A DNA stretch of 38,450 nt, from NCBI GenBank assembly GCA_002816585.1, contig MUCT01000039.1, forward strand, positions 1 through 38,450. Reading direction: 5' to 3'. The DNA comes from SAR202 cluster bacterium Io17-Chloro-G6. GTDB taxonomy: Bacteria > Chloroflexota > Dehalococcoidia > UBA3495. The translations under genes and the position numbers were made by a program. The notes under the pieces were generated by a model that worked only from the letters and a program-made list of their open reading frames with translations, searched no databases and had not been told where the DNA came from. Below, piece after piece: positions 8,272-16,969 of this stretch; position 1 is the stretch's first letter, and the number at the start of each line of letters is the position of its first letter.

Positions 8272-8721
8272 GGTGGTCCATCCACAAGGTAGTCACGAAT
8301 CCATTCTGGCATCCGCAGGCACGTCATCTAAGTTCTCCGGGGTCCAAATCACCCGGAGCAAAGTGTCCTTGTCTGGGAACCGGAAAGGGTAGGAGGGTGG
8401 GCCTTTGGGTCCAGAGCCATGGACCGACGGGATCAGTTAAGAAGCTGGCCGGGGAGAATCGTGGAATTTTTAGAGGGCGATTGACGTTTTGGGGATCAGA
8501 GCGAACGCCAAAAGCCCCTCCGCAGCCTTCTAAAGGCGGGTTGGCGGGATATGCCGGCTCGGGGTGAATCGTCCGGGTGGGTGAGCTTCACGGATTGTTG
8601 GAATATCGTATGAATTATTGTGGGTTGCTACCATACACCGCCGGCATTAGGCACGGGAAAGGGCTATAGCTAATACGGCACGATCACCGGTACCTTGCAT
8701 TTAAGCCGCGCGTCAATTTAC
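8272..8721. other. Intergenic region, no gene seen
   Basis: About 450 bases between divergently read genes. Several open frames occur, but none has a supported start or recognisable protein. The AT-rich part near 8590-8640 is the likeliest promoter area. No RNA gene is visible. Confidence 0.4.
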
Positions 8722-8946
8722 ATGGTAGGTGAGGGTAGTCAGTTTCAAAGCGATGAGATGAGAACTCGAATACTTTCAATCATATCGATCGGCATGACCA
8801 TTGGCTTCCTGCTGGGGATGGGAGTCGTGGCGCTATTACGTGCCACGCTAAATGGCGCATCCCCTGAACTGGAAGTGGCCTTCACCATGATGGTCGTAAT
8901 GATGGCTGGAGCCCTTGTCTACTACGTGGTCAAGACCACCCGCTAG
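8722..8946 (+). CDS. Small two-helix membrane protein
   Basis: Up to 74 residues with two predicted TM helices: SIISIGMTIGFLLGMGVVALL, then FTMMVVMMAGALVYYVV, ending in KTTR. No family is recognised. The start is uncertain. ATG 8722 (MVGEGSQ) is used here, but ATG 8758 (MRTRILS) would put the first helix closer to the N-terminus; neither has a good SD. The short basic tail suggests a cytoplasmic C-terminus. It stands alone, facing the XRE gene convergently. Confidence 0.55.
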   Translation: MVGEGSQFQSDEMRTRILSIISIGMTIGFLLGMGVVALLRATLNGASPELEVAFTMMVVMMAGALVYYVVKTTR

Positions 8947-9166
8947 ATTCCCCTTGGCCTGCATCTCCGGTTGCGGCTTTCCTGCGCTCTTCCAAGCGGT
9001 CGTTTTCCCATTCACCAAAACGGCAATTTCAAGTGTCGTCCGCCCTATGATCGTGGCAAGAAAATTAGAAAGAATTTTGATCAAGGTGCTATCCATCTGG
9101 GAGTGTCCGGCCTATTTGCCATCAGAAAAAAGAGGGCCAGCGGATAACGTGGGAGGGAATTCACTG

Positions 9167-9199
9167 GGGAAGAAAATTACCGGCGATGGAATCGCCGGT
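9167..9199 (-). terminator. Intrinsic terminator of the XRE gene
   Basis: A perfect 9-bp stem, ACCGGCGAT and ATCGCCGGT around a 3-base loop, followed on the minus strand by AATTTTCTT. It lies 30 bases past the stop of the XRE regulator. It may also stop plus-strand readthrough from the small membrane protein gene. Confidence 0.7.
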
Positions 9200-9228
9200 A
9201 CGAGTCGGTCAGCGGGTCAGCGACTCAG

Positions 9229-9654
9229 CTAATCCCTGGTCGTTTTGAGGCCATCAAGTATGTCTTCCACTACCTTTTCGATGAGTGGTGCATAGTTGGC
9301 TGGAGCGTCGGCAATCTTGCGGTAGACCCGACCGGCAGCATCCGTGCTACTGCCAGTGGGGCTCCAGCCGTAGGCGGGTGCTGACTCAGACACCTTTCCT
9401 GGCCCTTCTCCAGACGGTCCAATTTCCTGTTCCAGGTCCCCTTCTTCCAGAGTTAGAAACCAACGGATCGGCTTGTTGTAAAGTAAACAAACCTTGTCAA
9501 GCAGGTGGTCCGGTACGGCCCGTTGGGACCGCTCCCAACGGTGGACGGTCATCCAAGAAACACCGATCCGCTCTGCCACTGCCTCCTGGCTCAGTCCGGT
9601 TTCATTTCGGGCCCGACGCAGACGTCCGCCGAGTCCTGGGATACTAATTCTCAT
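9229..9654 (-). CDS. XRE-family helix-turn-helix regulator
   Basis: A 141-residue DNA-binding protein. Residues 10-65 are a classic HTH_3 domain: LRRARNETGLSQEAVAERIGVSWMTVHRWE, with the recognition helix in VSWMTVHRWERS. The C-terminal half has a Pro/Gly/Ser-rich linker and a short helix (APLIEKVVEDILDGL), which could be a dimerisation or sensing element. The start is ATG with an AAGGA SD. A plausible promoter (GTGACT, 16 bases, GATAAT) lies just upstream. The AT-rich gap beyond it contains several palindromes that could be its operators. Target and signal are unknown. Confidence 0.88.
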   Translation of the reverse strand: MRISIPGLGGRLRRARNETGLSQEAVAERIGVSWMTVHRWERSQRAVPDHLLDKVCLLYNKPIRWFLTLEEGDLEQEIGPSGEGPGKVSESAPAYGWSPTGSSTDAAGRVYRKIADAPANYAPLIEKVVEDILDGLKTTRD

Positions 9655-10133
9655 GTAAAATCTTCTGTCCTTAGAGGTCCGGTGATCCCGTCAGCGATTA
9701 TCTCAAAGCTTGGATTCGAGTCACATATCCACACCGGTAAGTAGCGGGCCCTGGTTATGTCACGTTGTTGCCTTTGATAATGTCTCATTCGATTTATACG
9801 AATTTCGGATGATGCGATACCATGTCGCATGGTGTAATTGTTGCTGGGTTTACCATTGGACCTAATGCCAACAGCCTCTTTAATCTTCCTCGGCCAGTAT
9901 CGCGTGTTGCTGAATTGTACGTTATGTATACATATATTTTGCCTGTATTACCAGGATAGGTGCGGTTATTGAGCGTATAATCTCGCAATATTCTGGTGTG
10001 GATGGGAAGGGCTCTTCATTGCTGCCTGGAGGAACTGGAATTAGACTCAACCTACTTCGGCAATGGCAACGATGCCAAATTTTGAACCGGCACCTTGGAA
10101 TTTGTTATCGGATATCGTTACACCGGCGGCGCG
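9655..10133. other. AT-richer intergenic region with palindromes
   Basis: About 480 bases between the divergent XRE and isomerase genes, clearly more AT-rich than its surroundings. It contains ACCATG-TCG-CATGGT (9819-9833), ATGTATACAT near 9922, ATTCG-7-CGAAT near 9788 and a TATAAT at 9976-9981 without a clear -35. Open frames here are short and lack SDs. I read it as a regulatory gap. Confidence 0.5.
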
Positions 10134-11219
10134 ATGGTCGACTTAGATAGTCCGGCTACATATGGGAGACTTGACCCATCGGGCCTGCACCGGCGGCTCC
10201 AGGGTTTGCCCGCCCAGTGCAGCCTGGCATGGACTGAGGCCAAGAAGACCGAATTCCCCAATGAGTGGCGGCAGTGCACAGAAGTGATCATTGCGGGAAT
10301 GGGAGGCTCGGCGATTGCTGGGAACCTGGTTGCCGATCTGGCTAGCCCATCCTCATTCACACCCATCAGGGTGGCCAGGGATTTCGACGTGCCCGGTCTG
10401 ACGGGAAAGCACGGGTCCCAGCCGGGGCAACTTATAGTCGTCTGCAGCTTCTCCGGCGAAACGAAAGAAACCCTCTCCATGTTTGATCAGGCCCATGCAG
10501 CCGGGACAGCCATGGCCGTCGTCACAGGTGGCGGCACGCTGGGCCGGCGGGCGGCCGAGGCGGGGATTCCGGTTATGACAGTCCATGCCCCTGGCGAACC
10601 GAGGAGCGCCGTGGGTTACAACCTGATGGTTCTCGCTGCTTTGCTGGACCGAATCGGAGTGATGAGCGTTTCGGAACAAGACGTTGCGGCAGCCGTAGAA
10701 GCCGCATCGTCCATGGCGCTACAAGTCGGGGTGGAAACGCCTACCGAAACAAACCCGGCGAAGTCGCTGGCCGGAGACCTTCTCGGACGCCTGACATTGG
10801 TGTACGGCGGCGGGATTTTCTCCGGCATGGCCCTCCGGTGGAAATCCCAGATCAATGAGAACGGCAAATCTTGGGCATTCGCCGAGTCGCTGCCCGAGCT
10901 CCTCCACAACGCAGTTGAGAGCTATCCCGGCGGCGCCGAGATACGCCAACGCACCACTGCCCTCCTTCTCAAACCAAACCAACCAACTCCCGAGGTTGAA
11001 CGCAGGTACACTGTTCTTGCCGAGATGTTGGATCACGCGGGGATAGAGAATCGTATGTTTACCGGAGTCCAAGGAGGTGCGTTGCCCCAAATTCTGTCGA
11101 TGATTGTGTTGGGCGATCACATCAGCTACTACATGGGTCTGCTCAACGACGCGGACCCATCGGAGACACCCAACATCGATCATTTGAAAGAGCGCCTATC
11201 TAGTTCAGGACCAAGTTGA
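10134..11219 (+). CDS. Bifunctional phosphoglucose/phosphomannose isomerase
   Basis: A 361-residue SIS-domain isomerase that interconverts glucose-6-P or mannose-6-P with fructose-6-P. The first SIS domain has the typical IIAGMGGSAIAGNLVADL and a sugar-phosphate loop, VCSFSGETKETL. The Arg/Ser-rich PGEPRSAVGYNL precedes the second domain, which holds YGGGIFSGMALRWKSQINENGK and a late His (NIDHLKERL). The start is taken at ATG 10134, giving MVDLDSPATYGRLDPSGL, which fits the family N-terminus. A TTG at 10095 would add 13 residues without an SD. It stands alone upstream of the reductive-dehalogenase-like gene, whose own promoter lies between them. Confidence 0.9.
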   Translation: MVDLDSPATYGRLDPSGLHRRLQGLPAQCSLAWTEAKKTEFPNEWRQCTEVIIAGMGGSAIAGNLVADLASPSSFTPIRVARDFDVPGLTGKHGSQPGQLIVVCSFSGETKETLSMFDQAHAAGTAMAVVTGGGTLGRRAAEAGIPVMTVHAPGEPRSAVGYNLMVLAALLDRIGVMSVSEQDVAAAVEAASSMALQVGVETPTETNPAKSLAGDLLGRLTLVYGGGIFSGMALRWKSQINENGKSWAFAESLPELLHNAVESYPGGAEIRQRTTALLLKPNQPTPEVERRYTVLAEMLDHAGIENRMFTGVQGGALPQILSMIVLGDHISYYMGLLNDADPSETPNIDHLKERLSSSGPS

Positions 11220-11257
11220 GGGCGCGTCGTTGCCGACATTACCTGAGCTTAGACGTG

Positions 11258-11286
11258 TTGACATCGGGTAACCCGTGGGGCAAAAT
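11258..11286 (+). promoter_or_regulatory. Sigma70-type promoter of the RDH-like gene
   Basis: TTGACA, 17-base spacer, CAAAAT, ending 41 bases before the start codon. The spacer carries the inverted repeat CGGGTAACCCG, which could be an operator. The SD AAAGGAG follows at about 11313. Confidence 0.6.
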
Positions 11287-11327
11287 CCCCGTTAAGTATT
11301 AGCTTTGGTCCCAAAGGAGTTAAACCG

Positions 11328-12608
11328 ATGTTGAAAGTCGGACACGTCGTGGTTCGCCCTGGAAGAAAACTCGGCATGGATCCCGTTGAGATTCCTGTCC
11401 CAGAGGAGCTGGAAACCGTTCCCGGCATCCCCATGGTCAGCAAAGACGTAGATTTCTACAGCAGAGAATATCCGCTGGTCCGCCAGCAGGTAGAGCACGC
11501 TGCTGACACCGAATGGGCGCCCACCGTGGGCACTCCCGCCATGCAGGCCTACCATCACCAACACCAAGCGGTGATGGAGGAGTTCTATCCCAGCATGAAC
11601 CGCACGGGCGACTTGAAGCCCACCGGCACTCCCTCCGGACAAGATGTCACCCAATTGATCCGTGACAGAGCGATGGAGATGGGGTATCTGGACGTAGGTT
11701 TCACCGACCACGATATCCGGTTCATATACCAGGACCGGAAAGAGCACGTTAAATATTCCAACGCGATCTGCCTGGCGCTGGAACAAGACTTTGCAGAGAC
11801 CCAGACTGCCCCCAGCATGGCGGCTGAGCACGGTCACTATGGCACCTACGAGACCCAAGCGCCCATGGGCCTGCGCATGGTCGACTACATCTTGTCCTTG
11901 GGCTATGGAGCCCAATTACATGGCCCCAGCAATCACAGCGCCGCGACCATCCCGATGTTCGTGGCGGCAGGCATGGGCCAATTGGGAGCCAACGGGCAAC
12001 TGCTCACTCCCCACGCCGGCGCCCGGTGCCGCCTCCAGATTATCACCACCGACGCACCGGTGACCTTCGACGAACCCATCGACTACGGGTTGCACGCCTT
12101 TTGTCAAGTGTGCCAGGTTTGTGTTAACCGCTGCCCCGGCCGCGCCCTGATGCGCGAAAAGATCTGGTGGCGGGGCGTCGAGAAAAACAAGCTTATCTAC
12201 AAGCGCTGCCGCCCGGTCATGTCCCGGTACGAGGGCTGCGCCATCTGCATGAAGGTCTGCCCCATCAACAAATACGGCGCCAAGGCCGTAATGGAGCACT
12301 ACGTTGAGACCGGGCAGGTTCTGGGCAAGGGCACCCACGACCTGGAAGGCTACACTCTACACGACGAGAACACCGGGAAATACGCGACCGGCTACTTCGG
12401 TCCTGGTGAGTTGCCCACGTTCGACGCCGACTTCTTTAAGATTCCCAATGGGACCAGGGAAGCCGCCGCGCTGGATGAACTCATTGAGCACATCGAGAAC
12501 AAAGATGATGGCTTGAGCCAGGCGGATCACGACAAGGTCCTGTTTGACTTCCGCGAGCGGCTGCGCTACATCATCCACGGAGAGGTAAGCGACAGCACGA
12601 TGTTCTAG
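11328..12608 (+). CDS. Soluble reductive-dehalogenase-domain Fe-S protein
   Basis: A 426-residue protein with two ferredoxin-type 4Fe-4S motifs: C259-x2-C262-x2-C265-x3-C269-P, and C294-x9-C304-x2-C307-x3-C311-P. The region before them, with MVDYILSLGYGAQLHGPSNH and a GQLGANGQLLTPHAGARCRL loop, matches the corrinoid-binding fold shared by reductive dehalogenases and epoxyqueuosine reductase. There is no Tat signal and no small membrane-anchor gene nearby, so it should be cytoplasmic, unlike respiratory RdhA enzymes. The substrate is unknown; catabolic dehalogenation or demethylation is possible. The start ATG has a strong AAAGGAG SD. It is followed by a rho-independent terminator, so it is probably monocistronic. 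Confidence 0.85.
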   Translation: MLKVGHVVVRPGRKLGMDPVEIPVPEELETVPGIPMVSKDVDFYSREYPLVRQQVEHAADTEWAPTVGTPAMQAYHHQHQAVMEEFYPSMNRTGDLKPTGTPSGQDVTQLIRDRAMEMGYLDVGFTDHDIRFIYQDRKEHVKYSNAICLALEQDFAETQTAPSMAAEHGHYGTYETQAPMGLRMVDYILSLGYGAQLHGPSNHSAATIPMFVAAGMGQLGANGQLLTPHAGARCRLQIITTDAPVTFDEPIDYGLHAFCQVCQVCVNRCPGRALMREKIWWRGVEKNKLIYKRCRPVMSRYEGCAICMKVCPINKYGAKAVMEHYVETGQVLGKGTHDLEGYTLHDENTGKYATGYFGPGELPTFDADFFKIPNGTREAAALDELIEHIENKDDGLSQADHDKVLFDFRERLRYIIHGEVSDSTMF

Positions 12609-12640
12609 GCTGCGAAGCTTGGAGCGATACTGCGACGAAG

Positions 12641-12680
12641 AAGGGGGAGCGGGAATCATTCTCGCTCCCCCTTTATCTTT
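12641..12680 (+). terminator. Intrinsic terminator after the RDH-like gene
   Basis: Eleven-bp arms AAGGGGGAGCG (12641-12651) and CGCTCCCCCTT (12663-12673) with an 11-base loop, followed by TATCTTT. It ends the transcript from 11.3 kb. Confidence 0.85.
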
Positions 12681-12768
12681 CTGGCAATCTTCCGGCTATG
12701 GACAGGGTTTGGGCTCGGATTGTACCGTTGCCTCGTTGTACTGGAGTCGATTCGGGAAGGAGCTTGCG

Positions 12769-13386
12769 ATGGCTGAAGAATGGACGGCCGAGGGAGACCT
12801 TTTCGAGGGTTGTAATTGCAACTTGCTTTGCCCTTGCCACGTGTCTTTCCGGCAGCCGCCTACCAAAGGTTACTGTGACAACATCTGGGCCGTGTCCATC
12901 AAAAAGGGCCGTTACGGTGATGTGGACTTGACCGGTTCGAATGCGGCCATCTTTCTGCATTGTCCAGGAAAAATGGTCGATGGAGGCTGGAAAACCGTGC
13001 TGTATGTGGATGACCGTACTTCCCAACAGCAAGACGAGGCACTGCGGGCGATATTTTCCGGAGAGGCCGGTGGGCCGTGGGAAATAATGTCTCAGTTCTA
13101 TCAGGACGGAAAGTACCACGCGGTCACTAGGATGCCTTTGGAACTCACAATCGACGGCCGCACCAGAACGATCAACGTACCAAACCGGCTTTTTTTGGAG
13201 ATGCAGACTCTCCGTGGTGGCGTGGACCGCGAAGGCCTGGTCACGATCAATAATCTACGAAACGTTATTCATGGAAACGAGCACGTTATGGGCCGTTCCA
13301 ACTTCAAGGTGGACGATGAGGCCATGAACTGGGAATACCAGGGCAAACACGGCCTCTACAGCAAGTTCACTTGGTCGGGTTCTTAA
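12769..13386 (+). CDS. DUF1326 domain protein
   Basis: A 205-residue DUF1326 protein. The N-terminal Cys motif FEGCNCNLLCPCHV (C15, C17, C21, C23) is the family hallmark and is presumably redox-active or metal-binding; the biochemical role of the family is not established. No signal peptide or membrane segment is seen. The start is ATG 12769 with GGGAAGGAG seven bases before it; the open frame extends back to 12619 but would cover the terminator. It converges with the MBL gene 16 bases downstream. Confidence 0.88.
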   Translation: MAEEWTAEGDLFEGCNCNLLCPCHVSFRQPPTKGYCDNIWAVSIKKGRYGDVDLTGSNAAIFLHCPGKMVDGGWKTVLYVDDRTSQQQDEALRAIFSGEAGGPWEIMSQFYQDGKYHAVTRMPLELTIDGRTRTINVPNRLFLEMQTLRGGVDREGLVTINNLRNVIHGNEHVMGRSNFKVDDEAMNWEYQGKHGLYSKFTWSGS

Positions 13387-13402
13387 CCGCCGGAACGCGG
13401 AG

Positions 13403-14236
13403 CTAAATCGCCTGCCAAAAACGGCGGCCCTGGTCGCGGACGATCTTGCCGAATCCCGGAGTGGCCAGGTGGACGGCGGCAATCGGGATACCCTCCCGCT
13501 CCAGCCGGTCCATCAATTCCCGGCGGGTGATCCGGGTCTGTACCGGGTCGATGTCGGCGCGGGACACCCAATCGGTGTTCTCGATCTGGACCGTGTTATG
13601 CAGCACGTCGCCCAGGACCAGCCCGTTTTCGCCCTGAGATGAGATTGCCAGACTCATATGTCCGGGAGTGTGGCCCGGCGTGGCTAGCGCGCTGATCTCG
13701 CCGGTTATCCGGTGATCTTCCTCCATCAGTTCCAACACGCCCAGGTCTTCCAACGGCCAAACGCACTCTGGAGCATTGGGGAACCTGGTCTCGATCAGGT
13801 CCGGGTTATGGCAGGCCTCCCAGTCCTTGGCGCTCACCAGGTATTTTGCATTGGGGAAGGTCGGCGTGTACTTCCCGTCTTGGGACAGCAGGTTCCAACC
13901 AATGTGGTCCCGGTGGGCGTGGGTCATCACCACCATGTCCACATCCTCCGGGCGAAAGCCGTGGGCCTTGAAATCGTTGAGCAGTTCGCCCCAGGGGGTT
14001 TCGGGAGTCTCTTTGGGCCCCAGGCCGGTGTCCACGGCGATGGTCTGGCCGTCCGACTTGATCAGGAAGCAAGCCAGATTAAAGCTGACGCCCTGGGTGG
14101 CCGAGAGATGGGCTTCCTGCCCCTTCCAGTCGTCCTCTGGGATGTCGGGAAAGAAATTGCAAAGGTCGAACTCCAGCAGCCCGTCTGAAAGGGACGTAAT
14201 CTCCACGTTGCCAATGGTCAGCTTGTTGTTAGGCAA
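13403..14236 (-). CDS. MBL-fold metallo-hydrolase
   Basis: A 277-residue metallo-beta-lactamase-fold hydrolase. The metal-binding motif THAHRDHIGW starts near residue 102. Further ligands are in ATPGHTPGHMSL and the Asp of LVLGDVLHN. The size and motifs fit the lactonase/glyoxalase-like group; the substrate is unknown. The start codon is TTG with CAGGAGAG eight bases before it, and no ATG is available nearby. It follows the FAD oxidoreductase on the same strand after about 160 bases, so the two may be co-expressed. Confidence 0.92.
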   Translation of the reverse strand: MPNNKLTIGNVEITSLSDGLLEFDLCNFFPDIPEDDWKGQEAHLSATQGVSFNLACFLIKSDGQTIAVDTGLGPKETPETPWGELLNDFKAHGFRPEDVDMVVMTHAHRDHIGWNLLSQDGKYTPTFPNAKYLVSAKDWEACHNPDLIETRFPNAPECVWPLEDLGVLELMEEDHRITGEISALATPGHTPGHMSLAISSQGENGLVLGDVLHNTVQIENTDWVSRADIDPVQTRITRRELMDRLEREGIPIAAVHLATPGFGKIVRDQGRRFWQAI

Positions 14237-14397
14237 TTCGACTCTCCTGATGGGTGGCCGCCCTAATAGTTTTTATCGAGTGCGACCGGCAGATTATAAG
14301 CCGGGCCATCCTGAGTGGCAATCGGGGTTTACACAGTCGATGACCTCGCAGTCGGTCAGAATCAAGCGCAATTGGGAGACTCAGTGCTAATTCGATG

Positions 14398-15600
14398 TTA
14401 GCTTAGGGTGACACAACGGGCGGGGTCCGACTCGGCCAGTACCGGAGCGGGGTGACCGGTGTGTATATAATCGGCCAGTAATTTGCCGGCCATGGGTCCA
14501 CGCCCAAATCCGGAAGACGCCAGACCGGTCAAGACGAATAGGTTTTCGAAGTGGGAAATTCGGCCGATTATCGGCTTTCCGTCCATTGAAAACGGCATGA
14601 TCCCGGCCCAGGTGCGGCTGATTGGCAATCTGGACACAAGGGGGATTACCTCAGACGCGTGGCCACGGTTTACTTCGAGGCCATTGGCGTCGGGGTTATA
14701 GTCGTACCCAACAATCTGGCGGTCGCCACCGAAGATGATCTCACCATTTCTGGTCTGGCCCCCGTAGAGATGGCGGGTGACACGAACATTCTCGCGGTGG
14801 GTGAGCTCCCGGGGGAAATCGTCGTCAGGCGCCTGTAGGCTCCAATCAAAGGGAGACTCGGCGGAGCTGATCAAATGGAATATGCTCGGCGGCGCCGGGT
14901 CGGTGGCCCACATCTGACCTCTGACCGGGGCGACGGGTATGTTGATTCCCAGCAGGCCGCCCAACGGCCCGGACCAAGCGCCCACCGCCAAGACCAGAGT
15001 GTTGGCCCTGAATTCTCCGTGGTTGGTCTGGGTCTGCCACGACCCGTCTTGATGCTGAGTGAGCCCTTGGACCTTATGGCCGGTCTCGATATTGGCCCCA
15101 AGTGATTCGGCGGCTTTGCCGAAGGCCACCGTGGCCTTGGTGGGGTTGGCCCGGCCGCGTTCTGCGAAGAACACGAACCCGGCCAGGGACTCCGACGCCT
15201 CCGGCTCGATGGCCCGCGCCTCCCGGGTAGTCAGCAGCTCCATGCTAAAGCCCTCGGCTTTCTGCTGCAATACACGGTCGCGGACGTAGTCCCATTGCTC
15301 GGCCGTATGCACCGCCTGCAGTCCGCCTGGAGCATGGAACTCGATGTCATAACCCATGTCCAGTTGCAGGGTCTTGAAGACCTCGAAACTGCCTGCGGTC
15401 AGGTAAGACTGCAAGTCGGGGTGGTGGCCCCAGCCTGGGCCGCCCAGGCCACCTGCGTTAACTCCCGACGCTTCGCCGGCTATGCTACCGCGCTCCAACA
15501 GCGTGACTTGCTCACCGTGCCGCGCCAGATGAAAGGCGGTTGCGGTCCCGGCGATGCCGCCGCCGATTATCAGGACATCGGACTCATTTTTGCTGGCCAA
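14398..15600 (-). CDS. FAD-dependent oxidoreductase (DAO/glycine oxidase-like)
   Basis: A 400-residue flavoprotein of the DAO family. The Rossmann motif DVLIIGGGIAGTATAFHLA lies at residues 8-26, with the FAD-ribose Glu in TLLERG. The middle segment LVLAVGAWSGPL and the C-terminal GIMPFSMDGKPIIGR and GLASSGFGRGPMAGKLLADY are typical of glycine/sarcosine oxidases and D-amino-acid dehydrogenases. No signal peptide is seen. It should oxidise an amino or imino acid, but which one is not visible. The start is TTG with AAGGCGGA nine bases before it. Confidence 0.92.
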   Translation of the reverse strand: MASKNESDVLIIGGGIAGTATAFHLARHGEQVTLLERGSIAGEASGVNAGGLGGPGWGHHPDLQSYLTAGSFEVFKTLQLDMGYDIEFHAPGGLQAVHTAEQWDYVRDRVLQQKAEGFSMELLTTREARAIEPEASESLAGFVFFAERGRANPTKATVAFGKAAESLGANIETGHKVQGLTQHQDGSWQTQTNHGEFRANTLVLAVGAWSGPLGGLLGINIPVAPVRGQMWATDPAPPSIFHLISSAESPFDWSLQAPDDDFPRELTHRENVRVTRHLYGGQTRNGEIIFGGDRQIVGYDYNPDANGLEVNRGHASEVIPLVSRLPISRTWAGIMPFSMDGKPIIGRISHFENLFVLTGLASSGFGRGPMAGKLLADYIHTGHPAPVLAESDPARCVTLS

Positions 15601-15796
15601 GCTTCAAATCCGCCTTTATAGAAAAACCGCCGGACCGGAAAACGCAGGTCTAGCGGCATTCAAATCAGCCTAACGTAGGGGCATCATAGACTTCGGCATC
15701 AGAAGGGTCAACGAATTCGTCGCGTCTCCAGGATCAACAATTACTCGATTTCTAGAAAAGCTGATCATAAAGACAGCCGGGAAGCATCATTAAAAC

Positions 15797-15830
15797 AAAA
15801 AGACCGCCGTCTCAAGACTGCGGTCTTTTT
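15797..15830 (-). terminator. Bidirectional intrinsic terminator after minE
   Basis: AAAAAGACCGC and GCGGTCTTTTT form an 11-bp stem with a 12-base loop. A T-rich run follows on the minus strand, 22 bases past the minE stop. It is also symmetrical enough to work on the plus strand. Confidence 0.88.
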
Positions 15831-15852
15831 TAGAACCTGCTATGTATTGAGT

Positions 15853-16158
15853 CTATGCCGAATGGGCCGGCGTTAGAACACTCAGGTCTTTGACCTCAAT
15901 GTTTGAGACTAGAACAGTCAACTCGTCCAGGCGGCGCACGTCAAATTCCATGAATTCTTCGTTAACCACCATGTACTTGGAGACCACGTTCCAGATATCC
16001 CTCTTCATCTCTTCCAGTTTTTCCGGGGCTAACTCCAGCCGGTCCTGGATCAACACCAGCTTGAGCCTCTGTCTGGCGGTGTCCTTGGAGAGCGCTTCTT
16101 TAAGCTGCTCTGATTCACGGTTGGTTAAGCTACGGAACCAGCGAATTAGCTCATGCAT
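15853..16158 (-). CDS. minE: MinE, cell division topological specificity factor
   Basis: A 101-residue MinE, slightly longer than the E. coli protein (88). It starts MHELIRWFRS, the amphipathic membrane-targeting helix. The MinD-binding stretch is ARQRLKLVLIQDRLELAPEKLEEMKRDI, and the C-terminal topological domain ends in DELTVLVSNIEV. MinE stimulates the MinD ATPase and drives the MinCD inhibitor away from midcell. The start at 16158 overlaps the minD stop by eight bases (ATGCATGA) and has AAAGGAGGGG about 9-12 bases upstream. The longer frame to 16227 lies inside minD. It is the last gene of minCDE. Confidence 0.95.
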   Translation of the reverse strand: MHELIRWFRSLTNRESEQLKEALSKDTARQRLKLVLIQDRLELAPEKLEEMKRDIWNVVSKYMVVNEEFMEFDVRRLDELTVLVSNIEVKDLSVLTPAHSA

Positions 16159-16969
16159 GAGAGTAGGCCCCTCCTTTGATACCGACCATCTCCTTGATTC
16201 GGGAGAATATACTGGTCTTGGGTTCAAGTTCCATCAGCGGTACATCTGCTCCATCCAATCTGGCGGCGATCCTCAGGAACGCCCCGCCAGCGGAGGACTT
16301 GGAGTTGTGCACCACCGGTACACCCCGGTTGGCGGCCACCACCGTGTGTTCATCCGCCGGCACCAAGCCCAGTATGTCCACCGCCAGCAAGTTTTCCACG
16401 TCCCGCTGGTCCATCATGTCCCCGCGCTTGACCAGTTCCGGCGAGATTCGGTTAATTATGAGCCGTGGCCGGTGAAGTCCCGACGCCTCCAGTAGACCGA
16501 TTACGCGGTCTGCGTCCCGGATGGCTGAGACTTCCGGAGTGGTCACGATGATTGCCTCCGTGGCCGCGGCAGTGGCATTCCTGAACCCCTGCTCGATGCC
16601 CGCCGGACAATCAATCAGCACATAGGCGAACTCTTCCTCAAGTTCGGCGCACAGCTCTCGAAGCTGTTCCGGTTCCACGCTGTTCTTGTCTCGGGTTTGC
16701 GCCGCGGGGATCAGGTAAAGATCGTAGGCGTGCTTGTCCCGGATCATGGCCTGGTTTAACTTACACTCGCCTTCAATGACGTTCACCAAGTCGTAGACGA
16801 TTCGGTTCTCCAGACCCATGATTACGTCCAGGTTGCGAAGGCCGATGTCGGTGTCGACCACCACGACCTTATGGCCGCGCATAGCCAGGCCGGTGCCGAT
16901 GTTGGCGGTCGCGGTGGTCTTGCCTACGCCGCCCTTGCCCGACGTTATTACCATGGTCCTACCCGTCAT
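16151..16969 (-). CDS. minD: MinD, septum-site-determining ATPase
   Basis: A 272-residue MinD. The deviant Walker A SGKGGVGKTT lies at residues 10-19; VVVDTDIGLRNLDVIMGLE and LIDCPAGIEQGF are the switch and Walker B regions. The C-terminal amphipathic membrane-targeting helix is SIFSRIKEMVG. It recruits MinC to the membrane and positions the division septum. The start is ATG 16969 with AAAGGAGTTCCTT before it; the nine-residue longer version would overlap minC further. Its start overlaps the last codons of minC by 11 bases, suggesting translational coupling. Confidence 0.97.
   Translation of the reverse strand: MTGRTMVITSGKGGVGKTTATANIGTGLAMRGHKVVVVDTDIGLRNLDVIMGLENRIVYDLVNVIEGECKLNQAMIRDKHAYDLYLIPAAQTRDKNSVEPEQLRELCAELEEEFAYVLIDCPAGIEQGFRNATAAATEAIIVTTPEVSAIRDADRVIGLLEASGLHRPRLIINRISPELVKRGDMMDQRDVENLLAVDILGLVPADEHTVVAANRGVPVVHNSKSSAGGAFLRIAARLDGADVPLMELEPKTSIFSRIKEMVGIKGGAYSHA

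Noticed and set aside
9794..9988. 64-codon minus-strand ORF in the AT-rich gap
   Set aside because: No SD and no recognisable domain; it lies over several palindromes and likely promoters.
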